The translations under genes were made by a program, and so were the position numbers. Below the pieces are notes generated by a model, which was not told where the DNA came from, did no database searches, and saw only the letters and a program-made list of their open reading frames with translations. Positions 50,131 to 63,400 of a stretch of 64,000 bases of DNA are shown piece by piece (position 1 is the stretch's first letter; each line of letters starts with the position of its first letter). The stretch comes from Sternotherus odoratus (lineage: Eukaryota; Chordata; Testudines; Kinosternidae), in assembly GCA_032164245.1 (NCBI GenBank), contig JAVMKO010000002.1, positions 96,113,340 through 96,177,339 of the forward strand, in the 5' to 3' direction.

Positions 50131-51116
50131 TCTGTTTTGAAGGACACAATTGTTTTCACTTTCCATTCAGGAAATCACGAGTCAAAGGAGATCCTCCCTC
50201 CCTCCTTTTTTCCCCCCCAAAGTGCCCAGGGCTAAGGCACATCTAACCTACCATGCCCTGACTCAGTTTTCCACTGCTGTGACTTTTAAGAGCTTCTCCT
50301 CAAGAGATGGGCAGGTCCCTGGGCACCACTGTGATACTTGACTGGAAATTGTGCAGAGTATAAGAGCATTCTGCTGAACCAACTGGGAATGACACTGTGC
50401 GACTTCTTACTCAGCCTGACTTTCACAATGAAAGACACAGCTGTGTGACAAACAAAACTGCAAATGAACTCAAACTAAATCCCTCCAAACTACCTCCCCA
50501 CACTCTCCTGTGGTCCTCAATGAGTCACAATTGTTGCTACAAATCACTCTTGATTACTAAATTGCACAGAATTGCAGTACTCCCTGTTTAGAAGGCTGCT
50601 CTAATTTGGGGCATCACTGAGGCTAGGGCTAGTCCTATTTGAATTGATATCCATTATAGATCTTCATGCTCTTCATGAGACACACCCTCTTTGTAAGTTG
50701 CAGAATGTGCTTTCCTCCCATTAAGAACACCTCCTCTTTTAGGGCCAATTCTAAAAAGAGTCTATACTCAAGCAAATCTCTCACTGAAGTGAAAGGGAAG
50801 TTACCCAAGTAAAAATTGGGTCTATAAAGAGCTAGAAACTGTCACAGAGAGTGTCAAAACCATTTCCATATTTTGACTTTCTTTCACTGAATTTCAATAT
50901 CTTGCCTCACACAGAACTGTGTTCCAGGAGTCCTGCTGTGCATTCCATCAGCCGGGATTGCTTCTCCTCCATCCTTTCCAAATAAACACAGGCCTGAACT
51001 AATGCAAGTAAGAGCACTTCTCTCTCTCTCTCTCTTTTTTTTTAAAGTCTACTTTACATTTTATGAAATATACTTCCAAATGAACTACTAACTCAAACAC
51101 CATGATCACTGTAGAG
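50131..51116. other. Intronic sequence
   Basis: No gene recognised. 50740-50830 is a weak copy of the dispersed palindromic motif. A (CT)n/T-rich run lies at 51020-51045. Confidence 0.45.
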
Positions 51117-51514
51117 TCGAGGTGGGCAAACTACGGCCTGCGGGCCACATCTGGCCCACAGGACTGCCTTACCCAGCCCCTGAGCTCCCAGCTGGGGAGG
51201 CTAGCCCCTGCCCCTCTCCTGCTGTCCCTCTCCCCCACAGCCTCAGCTCGCCGTGCTGCCAGAGCTCTCGGTGGCCAAACTGCAACTTCCATCCGGGTGG
51301 CGTAGCTGCCAGACATGCTTCCCTGAGTGGCATGGTAAGGGGGCAGGGAGCGAGGGGGTTGGATAAGAGATAGGGAGTCTCGGGGGGTAGTCAGGGGACA
51401 GAGAGGGGGGCAGGGGCCAGGATGTTTGGGGAGGCACAGCCTTCCCTACCTGGCCCTCCATGCAGTTTTGGAACCCTGGTGTGGCCCTCAGGCCAAAAGG
51501 TCTGCCCACCCCTG
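51117..51514. mobile_element. Non-autonomous hAT element, 398 bp
   Basis: Starts TCGAGGTGGGCAAACTACGG and ends AGGTCTGCCCACCCCTG, with identical TSD CTGTAGAG at 51109-51116 and 51515-51522. The internal CGGCCTGCGGGCCACATCTG is typical of the reptile family also seen at 58372-59373. Non-coding. Confidence 0.92.
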
Positions 51515-53061
51515 CTGTAGAGGAATGACTGAATTAGACCCATATACACTACAGTCTCCATAAAGGAGTAAGAGTAAAGATAAGAGAGTAAAAGCCATAC
51601 TTCACTCCCATTTTCTGTTATTTCTTTTGCTTCTATTAGCCATGTTCCCTCTGCCTTTTTGGCTTCTTATGGTTATTGACTAGATGTGGGCTTGGACACC
51701 CACTGACAGAAGGCTTTGTAGGCAGTTTTCACACTCTTCCTGTTCCCAAAGAAGGTGCTGCTTTCAAGACTGTAAACTAACCCAGACCTACATATTTAAT
51801 GCCTTTGGGAGAGAAAAGCAGGTCAGTGCTTACCAGTTTGCTATACTGATACTGCTAAACTGCTGTGTGTTTTGGGGCCTTTCATCACAGTATTGCAATT
51901 TTGTCCTTTGACTGGTACAACAAATCCAAGATGATGTTTATAATCATCACCATAATGATAAATACTCAGCACCTACCAGCGGTGTTCACCTTATATTCCA
52001 GGAATGTCAAACACACAATACTGCAGGTGAATGGGACACCACATGAACTGAAATACACATAAGCTTGACACATAGGTTCTTCCTGAACAAATAGAAAGAC
52101 ACTGAGAGATTTCAAGATGACTTGAAACTAGGGCAGGAGGATGACCTACTTCCCACTCATCATCTTCCTCCTCACTAATGCCTTGCAGGAAAAATGACAA
52201 GACTAAATAGAACAGTGTTTCACAGGTATCTGGTGATAAGAGTGTTGCCAACTCAGGATTTTAAAACACAAATCTAGCAAAACTTGATGTTCTTCATAAA
52301 GTCCCAAATCAAGCGACGAGGTGAGACTCTCCAGTTCTATTAAAAAAAAGTTTCTGTTCTACATGGATATAGAGAAAAACTTTAGAATCTGACTAGAACG
52401 CACCCCCAAAGACTTAAAAACTAATAAAAAGAACGACAGATGTGCCATTTTGTCTCATGATTTTGAAGAGAAATCTCATGGTGTTTTGGGTCATAACTCA
52501 TGATTTTTCAATGCATCGGGTTAGCAATATGATGTAGAGGCACCACAGATGGCACATGGCTGGGTAAGTAGAATAGTCAGGACAAAGAACGGTTTGCAAA
52601 ACAGTACCTTAGTACTGGAGGTGCGTCAGTGAAGCCCAGGAGAAAACATGACTGAAAACCTTGCATTACACACTTCTGAGTTTTCTGCCTCTTTCAATGC
52701 AAAGGCTTTCTGCATATCTATTGGCCCCACCCCCTCTGAAAATCAGCTGGATGCTGTGGTAACCTACTTCCAAAGCTCTGAGAGTTGCAAAACATGGATC
52801 AATGACCCTCAAAGATGGTAAAGAGACCCAGTTTTGACTGGGAGATGTCTGGGTAGGCATCATACGAGCTGTTGAGATAACGAATATCCCAGATTTCATT
52901 TTAAAAATCGATAGGGTTGCATCTCTCCATTCGGGAACAGAGAACTACATCATAGCTGATTTTCAGCCATTCAGCTATCAGGTCATGAACACAAACCCCT
53001 CTGCATCAAACAGCATCTTCCTCTTCAGTAACTCCAGTATTGCTTTATTTAACCTCATTTA
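51515..53061. other. Intronic sequence with an old repeat at 52240-52510
   Basis: No gene recognised. 52240-52510 resembles 34700-34925 in inverse. An open minus-strand frame at 51991-52251 contains ISEEEDDEWEVGHPPAL after an AAG, but no donor or family supports it as an exon. Confidence 0.45.
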
Positions 53062-53193
53062 TGCAGTCTACAGTGCTGTTGTAGCCATGATGGTCCCAGG
53101 ATGAGAGAGAGACAAGGTAGGTGAGGTAATATATTTTATTAGACCAAAAGAGACAAGCTTTTGAGCTCCACAGAGCTCTTCTTCTGGTCCTGA
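53062..53193 (+). repeat. Penelope-end-like repeat, solo fragment
   Basis: Contains GTGCTGTTGTAGCCATGATG, GAGGTAATATATTTTATTAG and CCACAGAGCTCTTCTTCTGG. It matches the arm of the element at 19877-20113 (GTTGTTCTAGCCTTGTTGGT, GAGATAATATCTTTTATTGG, GCACAGAGCTTTTCTTCAGG). Only the terminal part is present. Confidence 0.7.
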
Positions 53194-53569
53194 CTTTAAA
53201 CTACAGGACCTTAAATAGTGCAGAAGAGTAACAACAAAATAATCAAATTATCAATTTGTTTACAAGCTACATCTAACCTCACTTCATTCCTAGGTTCAGT
53301 CTCTAACCAATTTCAGCTGCAACTGCTTCTAGCTCTCAAAACTTCTGGAACATTCTGGATCCAGAGTGCTAAAGAACTTAAACCCCACACACAGTCAGTT
53401 CTTAAAAGCTCCATACACCACAAAACTTGTGGAGTTATTGTGAAAGTATGCCCCTATTAAGACGGTCTTCAGAGCATTCAGTCAACATTATAATAACCAG
53501 TAACAACCACCATAACTGTTGAAACTTTTTTTTGTTCTCTTTACCTGAATTGATCTTAAAATCTAATTT
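53194..53569. other. Intronic sequence, no recognised feature
   Basis: Nothing supported. Confidence 0.4.
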
Positions 53570-54290
53570 CAGATTATCTCATTTTTCCTTAATCTCCTGC
53601 AGGAAAGCTGGTTGTTCCCTGCTTTCCTATTAACACCTGATATTTTTCTAGGGTTATTGCCCCTTAATTGCCTTTTGTTCAGGAATTAAGTTCTATTGGT
53701 TCTAGTCCCTTTATTATTTTAGATGCCCATTTTAATCTTCTTTAAGGCTTTTCAGTGTCTGTTTTACAATACAAGGCCCAATGTTTCGTGCAGTATTCCA
53801 TGCACTGTTTTATCAAGATGGGATTATTACCTCATTTGCTTTATAAGAAATCCTAGTAAAAACATGCTTTAGGATGGCACTTGCCATTTCTGCAATGGCA
53901 TTGAATTGTATATCCAGTTTATGATCCCCTGTAAGGTCCACAGCTTCCTTTCTCTGCATTCTAAGCAGCATTAGCTCATTTCTTTGATGATGATGATTTC
54001 TCTCTAGGTGTATTACTTTACATTTTATCTGCAAACAGAATCTCATCTCATTTACATTTACCCATCTCGATACACCTGTCAGATTACTCTGCAATTCTGA
54101 TTTTTCCTATATGGTGTTTATAATCCCTTTCTAAATTTGATATCATCTGCAGGTTTAATCAATGTGGCGTATACATTTTCTTCTTGATTAAGGTATATAA
54201 TTGAAAAGTACAAGTTGAAAGACTGACCAATGCAAGACCTCACTTCATACCTCCCCCACATTTTGAGGAGGTCAAATCGTTAATAAGTAA
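53570..54290 (-). mobile_element. Old CR1/L3-like LINE fragment
   Basis: Words such as GTGTATTACTTTACATTTTA, AACAGAATCTCATCTCATTT, GATATCATCTGCAGGTTTAA and CAAGACCTCACTTCATACCT follow the order seen in old CR1/L3-like LINEs (compare 42400-42540). The orientation is minus. Heavily diverged, with no intact frame. Confidence 0.6.
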
Positions 54291-54823
54291 TGGCTGATTG
54301 CAACAGGTAAGACAATTCCTTTAATTGACACTATGCTGCAGTGGTTTTATTGATACAAAATCCTTCTAATTGCTAAAATTGGTTTTTTTCTGTAGAATGG
54401 TTACTTTACTCATCAAACCTGCAATAATAGAAAATAAAGAATATTATTTTGAGTAATCTGAGCTATGCTTTATCCGCAATGTGACTTTCACTGCTCATCA
54501 TGTTCTTCACCGCTGAAGTGTTTATCGTGTATAAATTTTCTTATTATTGGTCACAAAAATCTGCTATTGAAGTTAGCCCAAGTATTTGATAATTTTCTAG
54601 GGGTAAATTTGTCTAAAGCATCTAAATGAGTGAGGAGTTTAAGCCTCATTTACAAAAATCAATGCAACTTAGGCTCCTAAATCACTTTGAATCTCCTTTG
54701 CCTTTCCTTATCTTTTAAGGCCCATTCATAAAAGCCTTGCTCACGCAAGTAACCCAACTGACATCAATAAGACTACTTTGGGGCTCCATTAGTCTTAAGC
54801 CACAAGAAGAGGAGGGAGTAAAG

Positions 54824-54877
<54 letters not shown>

Positions 54878-56954
54878 TTACTCACTCCATGGTGTGCCAG
54901 CATTTGGGCTCCCAGATCTTAGATCCAGGCCCCAGAAGGGAGCTCAGGGGCCTTATGAAAGATGCCTTCCCTATGAAGCAAGTGGCAAGAGAGGGTGGGG
55001 AGTAGGTTGAGCCATGACTCTGCCCCCACACATGCTGACCAATAGAACTGGCTGGTCAAGCAGTGGGAATTGAAGGGTATGTTGCAACCTGCAAAGAAGT
55101 GCCACAGATTACTAACACTGCTATGGCAACCAGGATGCTCCAGGAGGAATGAGGGACATCTTTGAGGCATGATGCCTCCTGGCAGTCCCTTACTCAAAGC
55201 TCTGTTATTGACCCAGTTTAGCCCTTTGCATGTAAGCCTTGCAGGATCAGACCCTTAGAAAGCAGAGAAGCACTTTATTTCTATTACATGCAACCTACAA
55301 GTGGAACAGCATCAATGTACAAACACACTACTACAGAAATATTCCCCAACCCTACTTATCACACTCAATATACCTTATACTCTATGTCATGGCACTCCCC
55401 ACCCTCTTCATTTCCACTCCATATTCTTATCTATGTTCAGCACCATTCAACGAGATGCTCTCTGACACTTCAGGAGCTGCACATGTATATAACCCTGTTT
55501 TCTGAGACTGAAGGAGAGTGAGCCACACAAACAATTATTTTAATCTTTCTTGATACCTAAGCTATTGGAAAGACAATGTTCATCCTGCCAGCATCCCTAT
55601 AGGTATGGCAGCAAGTTCATACCACTATATAGACTCAGTCACTTGCTCTTAAAATAAATGTTAGCATTTACTTTGCAGCTGCCTATGAGAATAAGGTTCA
55701 ATCACACAACATTGAAAACAGCCAAGTAAAATCACACATACATAGGGTTATCTCAAATCTAGGGCTCTGGTCTTAAATGAAATAGCCACTTCAGAAGTCA
55801 CAAGCAAAAGAATTTCATTGGATTTTGAGATCATGTCCCTACATGATGGCAACTCTCATTGATGTAAATGGTGACTGGATCCATGTACCTTAGGGTGGAA
55901 CTAAGCCCCATAGCTTTCATCTCGGGATAGTATCTCTTGATACTGATAGCTTGTTAGACCAGATGGAGACAAGCCTCACTTTCAGTGGAGTCATGCACTG
56001 ACTGATCAAAATTGGAGTTCAAGCTCATTAATCATAGTTGAAGTACCCTTTGATGCCCAAGGATGTGGAAGACAGATAACCATAGCTTCCTTTATGCAAA
56101 TCTTCAAATGCTTCGCAATTACTTGTTCAGTATGAAAAACAGAATTGGATTCCAAGATCATTCCATTTCTAAAATTTCCTTCAATTGAGAATGAGGTAAT
56201 TCAGTTTTATCAAATATATTGTTTCTGTGAAAGACCAACTGCCAATTACATTTAAACATTATCAGTCAGGTGCTGGTATTGACTAAGTTCTCAGGGTCTG
56301 ATTCGTCTCTGATAATGATGTAAATTAGTGAGTAATTCCTTTGAATTACAATAATGCAAAGCTGGTATGAGAAGACAATCAGGTTGATCAAAAACATGTT
56401 ATCAATAATTGTATGTACCTGATTACAACTTCACCGTTTATCATAATTATCCAGAAGGGCCAGATTCTGATACAGACATGTTGGATAGTACCTTGTTCTA
56501 CAAATAGTTTAACTGAAAACAAAGGAACTTCTTATAGTGAGTGAAATCTGGCCTTTAATGAATGGAGAACTAGCTGTGAATGTTGCCTATTTTGAGATGT
56601 GTGCTACTTCTTAGGAAACTCTTGGTCAACTAAAATAAATATCTGACCCCCTTTTGCAGTATGATTATCCTGTAAGTATGATTATCCCATAATAGATTTT
56701 ATAAAAAGGAGCCTTCTAAATCACAAATCCTTAGATTATTCAGAAACCAGATGGGACTATAATGTCAACCAAAAGCTGACAATGCCACATCACGCTTCCC
56801 GCCTGCCCCCCCCCTTTTTAAAAATAAAAAAAGAGGTACTTTTGATAATGAGAAAGGATTCTGTAAATAGTCTTTTTTAATATAGCTGTCCAATGGGGTT
56901 TCCATCCATTATAAAACTGGAAGAAAAGCCTGTTGAGCATCTTTGAGTTAAGTT
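54291..56954. other. Intronic sequence with microsatellite
   Basis: No gene recognised. Contains the CT/CA microsatellite at 54829-54877 and motif copies at 54720-54770, 55840-55890 and 56295-56345. An 88-codon frame at 55239-55505 has no recognised domain. Confidence 0.45.
54829..54877. repeat. (CT)n(CA)n compound microsatellite
   Basis: About 32 bases of CT followed directly by about 17 bases of CA. Confidence 0.97.
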
Positions 56955-58459
56955 TAGGGTGATGTCATGGTGGGCATCTGCTATAGATCACCAGACCAGG
57001 AGGATAAGGTAGACAAGGCTTTCTTTGGACAAATAAGTTTCCAGATCACAGGCCCTGGTTCTCAGGGGGGACTTCAATCACCCTGACATCTGCTGAGAGC
57101 GCAATACAGCAGTGCACAGACAATCCAGGAAGTTTTTGGAAAGTGTTGGGGACAACTCCCCGGTGCAAGTGCTAGAGGACTTGCTAGTGGCCATGCTTCT
57201 CTTGATCTGCTGCTCACAAACAGGGAAGAATTGGTAGGAGAAGTAGAAGTGGGTGGTAACCTGGCCAGCAGTGACCATGAGATGGTCAAGAGCAGGAATC
57301 TGACAAAAGGAAGAAAGGAGAGCAGCAGAATATGGACCCTGGACTTCGGAAAAGCAGATTTTGACTTCCTCAGGGAACTGATGGGCAGGATCCCCTGGGA
57401 GAATAACATGAGGGAAAAAGGCATCCAGGATTGCTGATTATATTTTACTGAGGGCGCAAGAACAAACCATCCCAGTGTGTAGAAAGAATAGCATATATGG
57501 CAGATGACCAGCTTGGCTTAACAGAGAAAGCTTCTGTGAGGTAAACAAAAAAGGAAACTTACAAGAATTGGAAACTTGGACAGATGACTGGAGAGGAGTA
57601 TAAAAATATTGCTTGCGCATGCTGGGGTGTAATCAGGAAGGTCATAGCACAATTGGAGTTGCAGCTAGAAAGGGATGTGAAGGGTAACAAAAAGGTTTCT
57701 ACACGTATGTTAGCAACAAGGTGGTCAGGAAAAATGTAGGCCCCTTACTGAATGGGAGAGGCAACCTAGTGACAGATGACGTGGAAAAAGCTGAAGTACT
57801 CAATGCTTTTTTGCCTTGATCCTCAGAGACAAGGTCAGCTCCCAATACTGGGCAATACAGTATGGGGAGAAGGTGAGCAGCCCTCAGAGGTGAAAGAACA
57901 GGTTAAAGACTATTTAGAAGAGCTGGACATGCAATTCATCCAAGGGTGCTGAGGGAGTTGGCTGATGTGATTGCAGAGCCATTGGCCATTATCTCTGAAA
58001 ACTCGTGATCGGGGGAGGTCCTGCACAATTGGAAAAAGGCATATATAGTGCTCATCTTTTAAAAAGGGAAGAAAGGGAATCAGAGGAACTTCAGATTTGT
58101 CAGTCTCACCTTAGTCCCAGAAAAATCATGGAGCAGGTCCTCAAGGAATCCATTTTAAAGCACTTGGAGGAGAGGAAGGTGATCAGGAACAGTCAACATG
58201 GATTCACCAAAGGCACATTATGGACCAACCTGATTGCCTTCTATGATGAGGTAACTGCCTCAGTGGATATGGGGAAAATGGTGGACGTGATATACCTTGG
58301 ACTTTAGCAAAGCTTTTGATACTGTCTCCCACAGTATTCTTGCCAGCAAGTTAAAGTAGTATGGGCTAGATCAGGGGTCTCCAAACTACGGCCCGCGGGC
58401 CAGATGCGGCCCGTGAGGCCCTCTCATCCGGCCCGCGGCAGGGGTCGGGAACCAGCCAA

Positions 58460-58717
58460 GGGGCCGGGACGCGCCGCGTGCTCCGCTGCCGCCGCCAGCC
58501 GCGGGGCCGGGACGCGCCGCGTGCTCCGCTGCCGCCGCCAGCCGCGGGGCCGGGACGCGCCGCGTGCTCCGCTGCCGCCGCCAGCCGCGGGGCCGGGACG
58601 CGCCGCGTGCTCCGCTGCCGCCGCCAGCCGCGGGGCCGGGACGCGCCGCGTGCTCCGCTGCCGCCGCCGGCCGCGGGGCCGGGACGCGCCGCGTGCTCCG
58701 CTGCCGCCGCCGGCCAG
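58460..58717. repeat. 43-bp GC-rich minisatellite, six units
   Basis: Six tandem units start at 58460, 58503, 58546, 58589, 58632 and 58675. Each begins GGGGCCGGGACGCGCCGCGT and continues GCTCCGCTGCCGCCGCC. Units are nearly identical, differing mainly by CAGCC/CGGCC near the end. Nearly every unit is dense in CpG. Confidence 0.95.
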
Positions 58718-58804
58718 GGACGGCTCGGAGCTGGGGCCGGGACGCGCCGCCACCCAGTTACAGGCGGTGGAACAAGGAGCCACCCACTGCCAGGCCGCGA
58801 AACG

Positions 58805-59110
58805 GTCTGTGGGGAGAGACCGGGTTGAGCGGGTCAGTTGGGGGGGGGGTAAGGAAGAGACCGGGTTGAGCGGGTCAGTTGGGGGGGGGGGAAGAGACCG
58901 GGTTGAGCGGGTCAGTTGGGGGGGGGGGGGTTGGAGGAAAGGAGGTTTTGGGGGGAGAGACCTGGCTGGGTGGGTCAGTTGGGGGGGGGGGTTGGAGGAA
59001 AGGAGGTTTGGGGGGGGGAGAGACCTGGCTGGGTGGGTCATTTGAGGGGGGGGGTTGGAGGAAAGGAGGTTTTGGGGGGAGAGACCTGGCTGGGTGGGTC
59101 AGTTGGGGGT
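58805..59110. repeat. G-run minisatellite
   Basis: About seven units of GGAGAGACC(T/G)GG.TGGGTCAGTT followed by G8-G12 runs and, in later units, GGAGGAAAGGAGGTTTTGG. Dense G-runs make quadruplex formation likely on the plus strand. Confidence 0.9.
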
Positions 59111-60455
59111 TGATGTGTAGTGTTCATGTGTAGTGAACAGGTGTTCATGTGTAGTGTTCATGTGTAGTGAACAGGTGTTCATGTGTAGTGTTCATGTGTA
59201 GTGTATCAATGTGTTATTAAATAATAACTGAATAAAATAATATTAAATAAATAATTAAAAACAACATCCAGGTTTTGATTCTTTTTTATTTGGACCTCGA
59301 GTGTGTTGTCGGCCCCCGAACTGCTATTTGATAGTTAATGCGGCCCTCGGGCTGAAAAGTTTGGAGACCCCTGGGCTAGATGAATGGACTATAAGGTGGA
59401 TAGAAAGCTGGTCGGATCATTGCTCACTACTCGTTGAGCCCAATGGCTCAGTGTCTGGTTAGCAGCGGACTGCCCCAGGTCAGTCCTGTGGCTGGTTTTG
59501 TGCAACATCCTCATTAAAAATCTGGATGATGGGATGGATTGCACCCTCAACAGGTTCAAGGATGACATAAAGCTAGGGGGGGGGGGGGGAGAGATAAATA
59601 TGTTGGAAGATAGGGATAGGGTCCAAAGTGATCTAGACAAATTGGAGGATTGGACCAAAATAAATCTGATGAGGTTCAAGAAGGAGAAGTGCAGAATCCT
59701 GCACTTAGGAAAGAAGAATTCCATGCACCTCTGTAGGCTAAGGACCAACTGGCTAAGCGGCAGTTCTGCAGAAAAGGACCTGGAGATTACAGAGGACAAG
59801 AAGCTGAATATAAGTCAACAGTGTAGTGTGCCCTTGCTGCCAAGAAGGCTAATGCCATATTGGGCTGCATTAGTAGGAGCATTGCCAGCAGATCGAAGGA
59901 AGTGATTAGTCCCTTTTATTCGGCACTGGTGAGGCCACATCTGGAGTACTGTGTCCAGCTTTGGGCCCCTCACTACAGAAAGAATGTGGACAAATTGGAG
60001 AGAGTCCAGCGGAGGATAACGAAAATGATTAGGGGCCTGGAGAGCATGACTTATTAGGAGAGACTGAGGAAACTGGGCTTATTTAGTCTGCAAAAGAGAA
60101 AAGAGTGAGCGGGGATTTGATAGCAGTCTTCAACTACCTGAAGGGGGGTTCCAAAGAGAATGGAGCTAGGCTGTTCTCAATGGTGGCAGATGACAGAACA
60201 AGGAACAATGGTCTCAAGTTGCATGGAAGAGGTCTAGATTGGATATTAGGAAAAACTATTTCACTGGAGGGTGGTGAAGCACTGGAATCGGTTACCTAGG
60301 GAGGTGATGAAATCTCCATCTTTAGGGGTTTTTAAGGCCTGGCTTGACAAAGCCCTGTCTGGGATGATTTATTTGGGGTTGGTCCTGCTTTCAGTAGGAG
60401 GCTGTACTAGATGACTCCTGAGGTCTCTTCCAACCCTAATCTTCTATAAATCACT

Positions 60456-63400
60456 ATAACAGCTAGGAGAAAAGACAAAGTAAATAGTTTAAGAGCTGAA
60501 CTGCTCAAACTATTTCCCTTTAATCTGTATTTTGCTTCTCTCGGGAAAAATAAACTACTATTTCTGTCCTTTAAAGAAGTTGATAGGACGCTGGCCAAGA
60601 GGAAAAAGAGTAATTAGACCAAATGGTACAATTATAATGAAGCCTGAATGCAAGTTAAAAAAACAACAACAGCAAAAATCTGTTTCAGTGGACTCTAATT
60701 AAGAGGAGTCAGTTTCCATCCATCAATCTCAGTGCAAGGAGTGAGAAGGAAAGGTGAGGTCCTGCAAGTTAAGATGCCTAAAGTCAGGCATTTATGGTCT
60801 GGTCTAACTCTCATTCAAGTTAATAGGGAGCCCTTCCCTTGATCATCACGGAAGCTGGATAATTCACCTTAGTAAGTGACTTTAATGTCGGGAGTGATGA
60901 GTACCCACAGAGGTGCAGAATACCCACATCTCTTTTTGCAACCCCAGATAATAATTAAAGTTCCTTATTTTTTGGCCAAAATCTCCAGTATTTTCATGGA
61001 TGTTTTTTTTAGAATTAAATTCTAAGATCTCTCTTTGGGTTATTGCAGTCTGATGTATGTTTTCCACTTGCTCACTAGATTTAAATGAGAGCATCCATCT
61101 TTGATTCATGACAGCGATTGTGGGCAATGGAGAAATATCCTCTTCCTGCCTTAAAAAAAACAAACCAGATGGAGTCAAAAAGCCAAACAAATTACTGCAT
61201 ACCATTAGGAAACATTAAAGTCATAGATTGGGTCTATGATCATAGCCTCAAGTTCATGAAGAATTCCGAGTCTATCAATCAGAAATAGCCTAGCTCGTTT
61301 GAAGGAGTTTAGGTTAGACCTAGAAAAAAAAGAAACAATACAGAGAACCTAGAAACCACTATAGATTAAGAAGTTACCAGAATACTCATATCAAACAGCT
61401 TTATGCATATGAGATCCATGGGGTCAGGATTTCACCAGCTAAGTCATTGGCAAAATTCCCATTGACTTCAGTGGAGACAGATTTTTACCCAGCAGATCTA
61501 GTGATTAGATTAGTTGGGCTGGGAGTCAGGACTTGTGGGTAACTTTTGCCCTCTCTTTCACCCATGCAATCCAATTGACTTGCAAATGAGGGCAGAATCT
61601 GACCCCTGTATCCTCTTCCTGTGTCTGCCGCTGATCTGACAGATCTAAGCACCAGGCATGGGGTGGTGTGAGGGAATGAACTGCTCTCTGACCCCATATA
61701 TGTGGTCCTCTCAAGGTTAGGCTGAAGCACACCGGCAGAACAAAACAGGAAGCCTGCACTGCCGCAGCCTATCCTGTGGAGAGAGGACTTTAGTGCCCAG
61801 CGCTGACATTTTGACCCCTTTTCTCAGCACCAGAATTCACATCCAGAAATATAAATCAGCAGAGAAAGCACTTCGGCCTGGCCTTCTTAATCTAATGCAT
61901 TCTTTTGTACTAACAGCCCTCCACAGCTGCTTGAGGAAGAAACTGATGGCCTGTTCTGAGCCATTATTGCAAATAAAGCATTCTGGCAGCATGCACACAT
62001 TGGGCCTATCTATACAAAGCCACTCGCCCATGAAATTGACAATAATTTCGTTGTGTAATATTATGAGAGTCACAACAGTAGGTATTTGCAGTAGATTTTA
62101 TTTCAAATACTGAAGGTGGAAAAAATAAAGAAACACAATCAGACAATTCCTACAACACAACAAAGGGATCTTTCTTTTCCTTTCACTCACTAGCCCCCGT
62201 GCATCTGCCACCATGCAGTAGGCCTGTGCAAAAGAATCTGCACATACACTAGAAATGGTGAGTTATTGACTTTCCAAAGGTTTTACCATACAGGATTCAC
62301 AAAAATTATTCTTTTACACAGAAATAAATAACTAGAGTTATCATCAGCAAAAACTCCTTCCAATCTATTTCTGCAGTAAGGGAAACTAGACATTGTGCAT
62401 CTTGGGGCAACTTGGAAAGGAGATATGCACTTGCTTTTGTGCTGAATTTTATGATCAAAATATTTTGGCAATATTCTACAAGTTTCATAAACATTTTTCA
62501 GCAGGGTCTTGAAATTTTGGCTAAGCAAAATTGCTGCATTCACAAAAGCTCTCAACTAAATTGGAATTGGCAAAAGGGATTATTACAAAAATCTCAAAGC
62601 AAAAAGGCCGGAGGAATATTTGTTTTATATTTGCAATAGAGAACAGACTACACTGCAATATTTGGATCCAGATTTCAGAGTTCGCAAAAATTGTGAGGGT
62701 GCTTAGAACTAGTGGTTTCAGATTGGTCCTCGGTAAAAAGAGGGTGCTCAGTTTTAAAAAAACATCTGTTTCCAGGTTCAGATGCTTGGTGTGGATGTGG
62801 TAGGCCCATTTCTATTACAAACACACACAAATGGAGACTCTACAGCTCTATAGAACTCTGCAACAGCAGCACGAAATAGTGAAAGTAATGAGCACTGATA
62901 GTAGGTAAAGAACTGCAACTCTGGTTTGTCAACTGAATTTGAGGAGCAGCTCTACTAGCTCAAGTCAGCTGATTTCTAACATAATTACCTACCTACCGCC
63001 CACAATATGGACTTGCATTTCTTATCATTTCCATCATATATGGACCCATTGCCCATGGCAGACTATGGGGAAGAAGAATAAGGGGGAGGGAGGAGGAAAA
63101 TGACTTTTTAGTGGCGGCATGCAGTAGCAGATGCACTCTGACAACCCACGTAAAGTATGGGAAAGAAAGAAGAAGAAGAGAAAGTTAGGAATTACAGGGT
63201 CTCCATTCTCTCTTTAACTCTTAGGGACATACATGTTATGATTTCATGTTGTGATGGGTACACACTGCACGAGTAAGATAAAGCTGTGTTCTTATTTCAT
63301 TCCGCTCATCGTGGCCAGTAGAAGTGTATAAAAAGCCACTCACACTTTTACACTTTAGAATTACTCAACATATTTTACGAATCAAACTACAAGTACACAA

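Larger units (their letters stand above)
58372..59373. mobile_element. Non-autonomous hAT element, 1002 bp, in CR1
   Basis: Starts CAGGGGTCTCCAAACTACGG and ends AAAGTTTGGAGACCCCTG, flanked by identical GGCTAGAT at 58364-58371 and 59374-59381. It interrupts CR1 reverse-transcriptase sequence. It contains a 43-bp minisatellite, a G-rich minisatellite and a GTGTAGTGTTCAT repeat (about 59110-59205). The 213- and 205-codon frames on opposite strands come from the repeats and are not genes. Confidence 0.95.
56955..60455 (+). mobile_element. CR1 LINE, 5'-truncated and interrupted
   Basis: About 2.5 kb of CR1 without the insertion. The endonuclease-like part reads VMVGICYRSPDQEDKVDKAF (about 56966) and, after frame breaks, SDHEMVKSRNL (about 57270) with DFGKADFDFLRELMGRIPW. 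The reverse transcriptase part includes [20 protein letters not shown] (58128), [24 protein letters not shown] and, after the hAT insertion, the catalytic FADD-equivalent read as FKDD (59554-59565). The 3' part has [20 protein letters not shown] (59926) and KMIRGLE. It ends with the CR1 tail GGTTGGTCCTGCTTTCAGTA. Many stops and frameshifts make it inactive. Orientation is plus, antisense to PHACTR1. Confidence 0.92.

Noticed and set aside
51991..52251. Exon-like minus-strand segment with ISEEEDDEWEV
   Set aside because: The acceptor is weak, no convincing donor in frame, and it does not match the expected upstream PHACTR1 peptide.
58460..58717. CRISPR-like regularly spaced repeats
   Set aside because: Units are contiguous with no unique spacers, and the context is a vertebrate transposon.
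58404..59045. 213-codon plus and 205-codon minus open frames
   Set aside because: Generated by the 43-bp minisatellite and G-run repeats of a hAT element; 43 is not a multiple of 3, so all frames repeat the same peptides.
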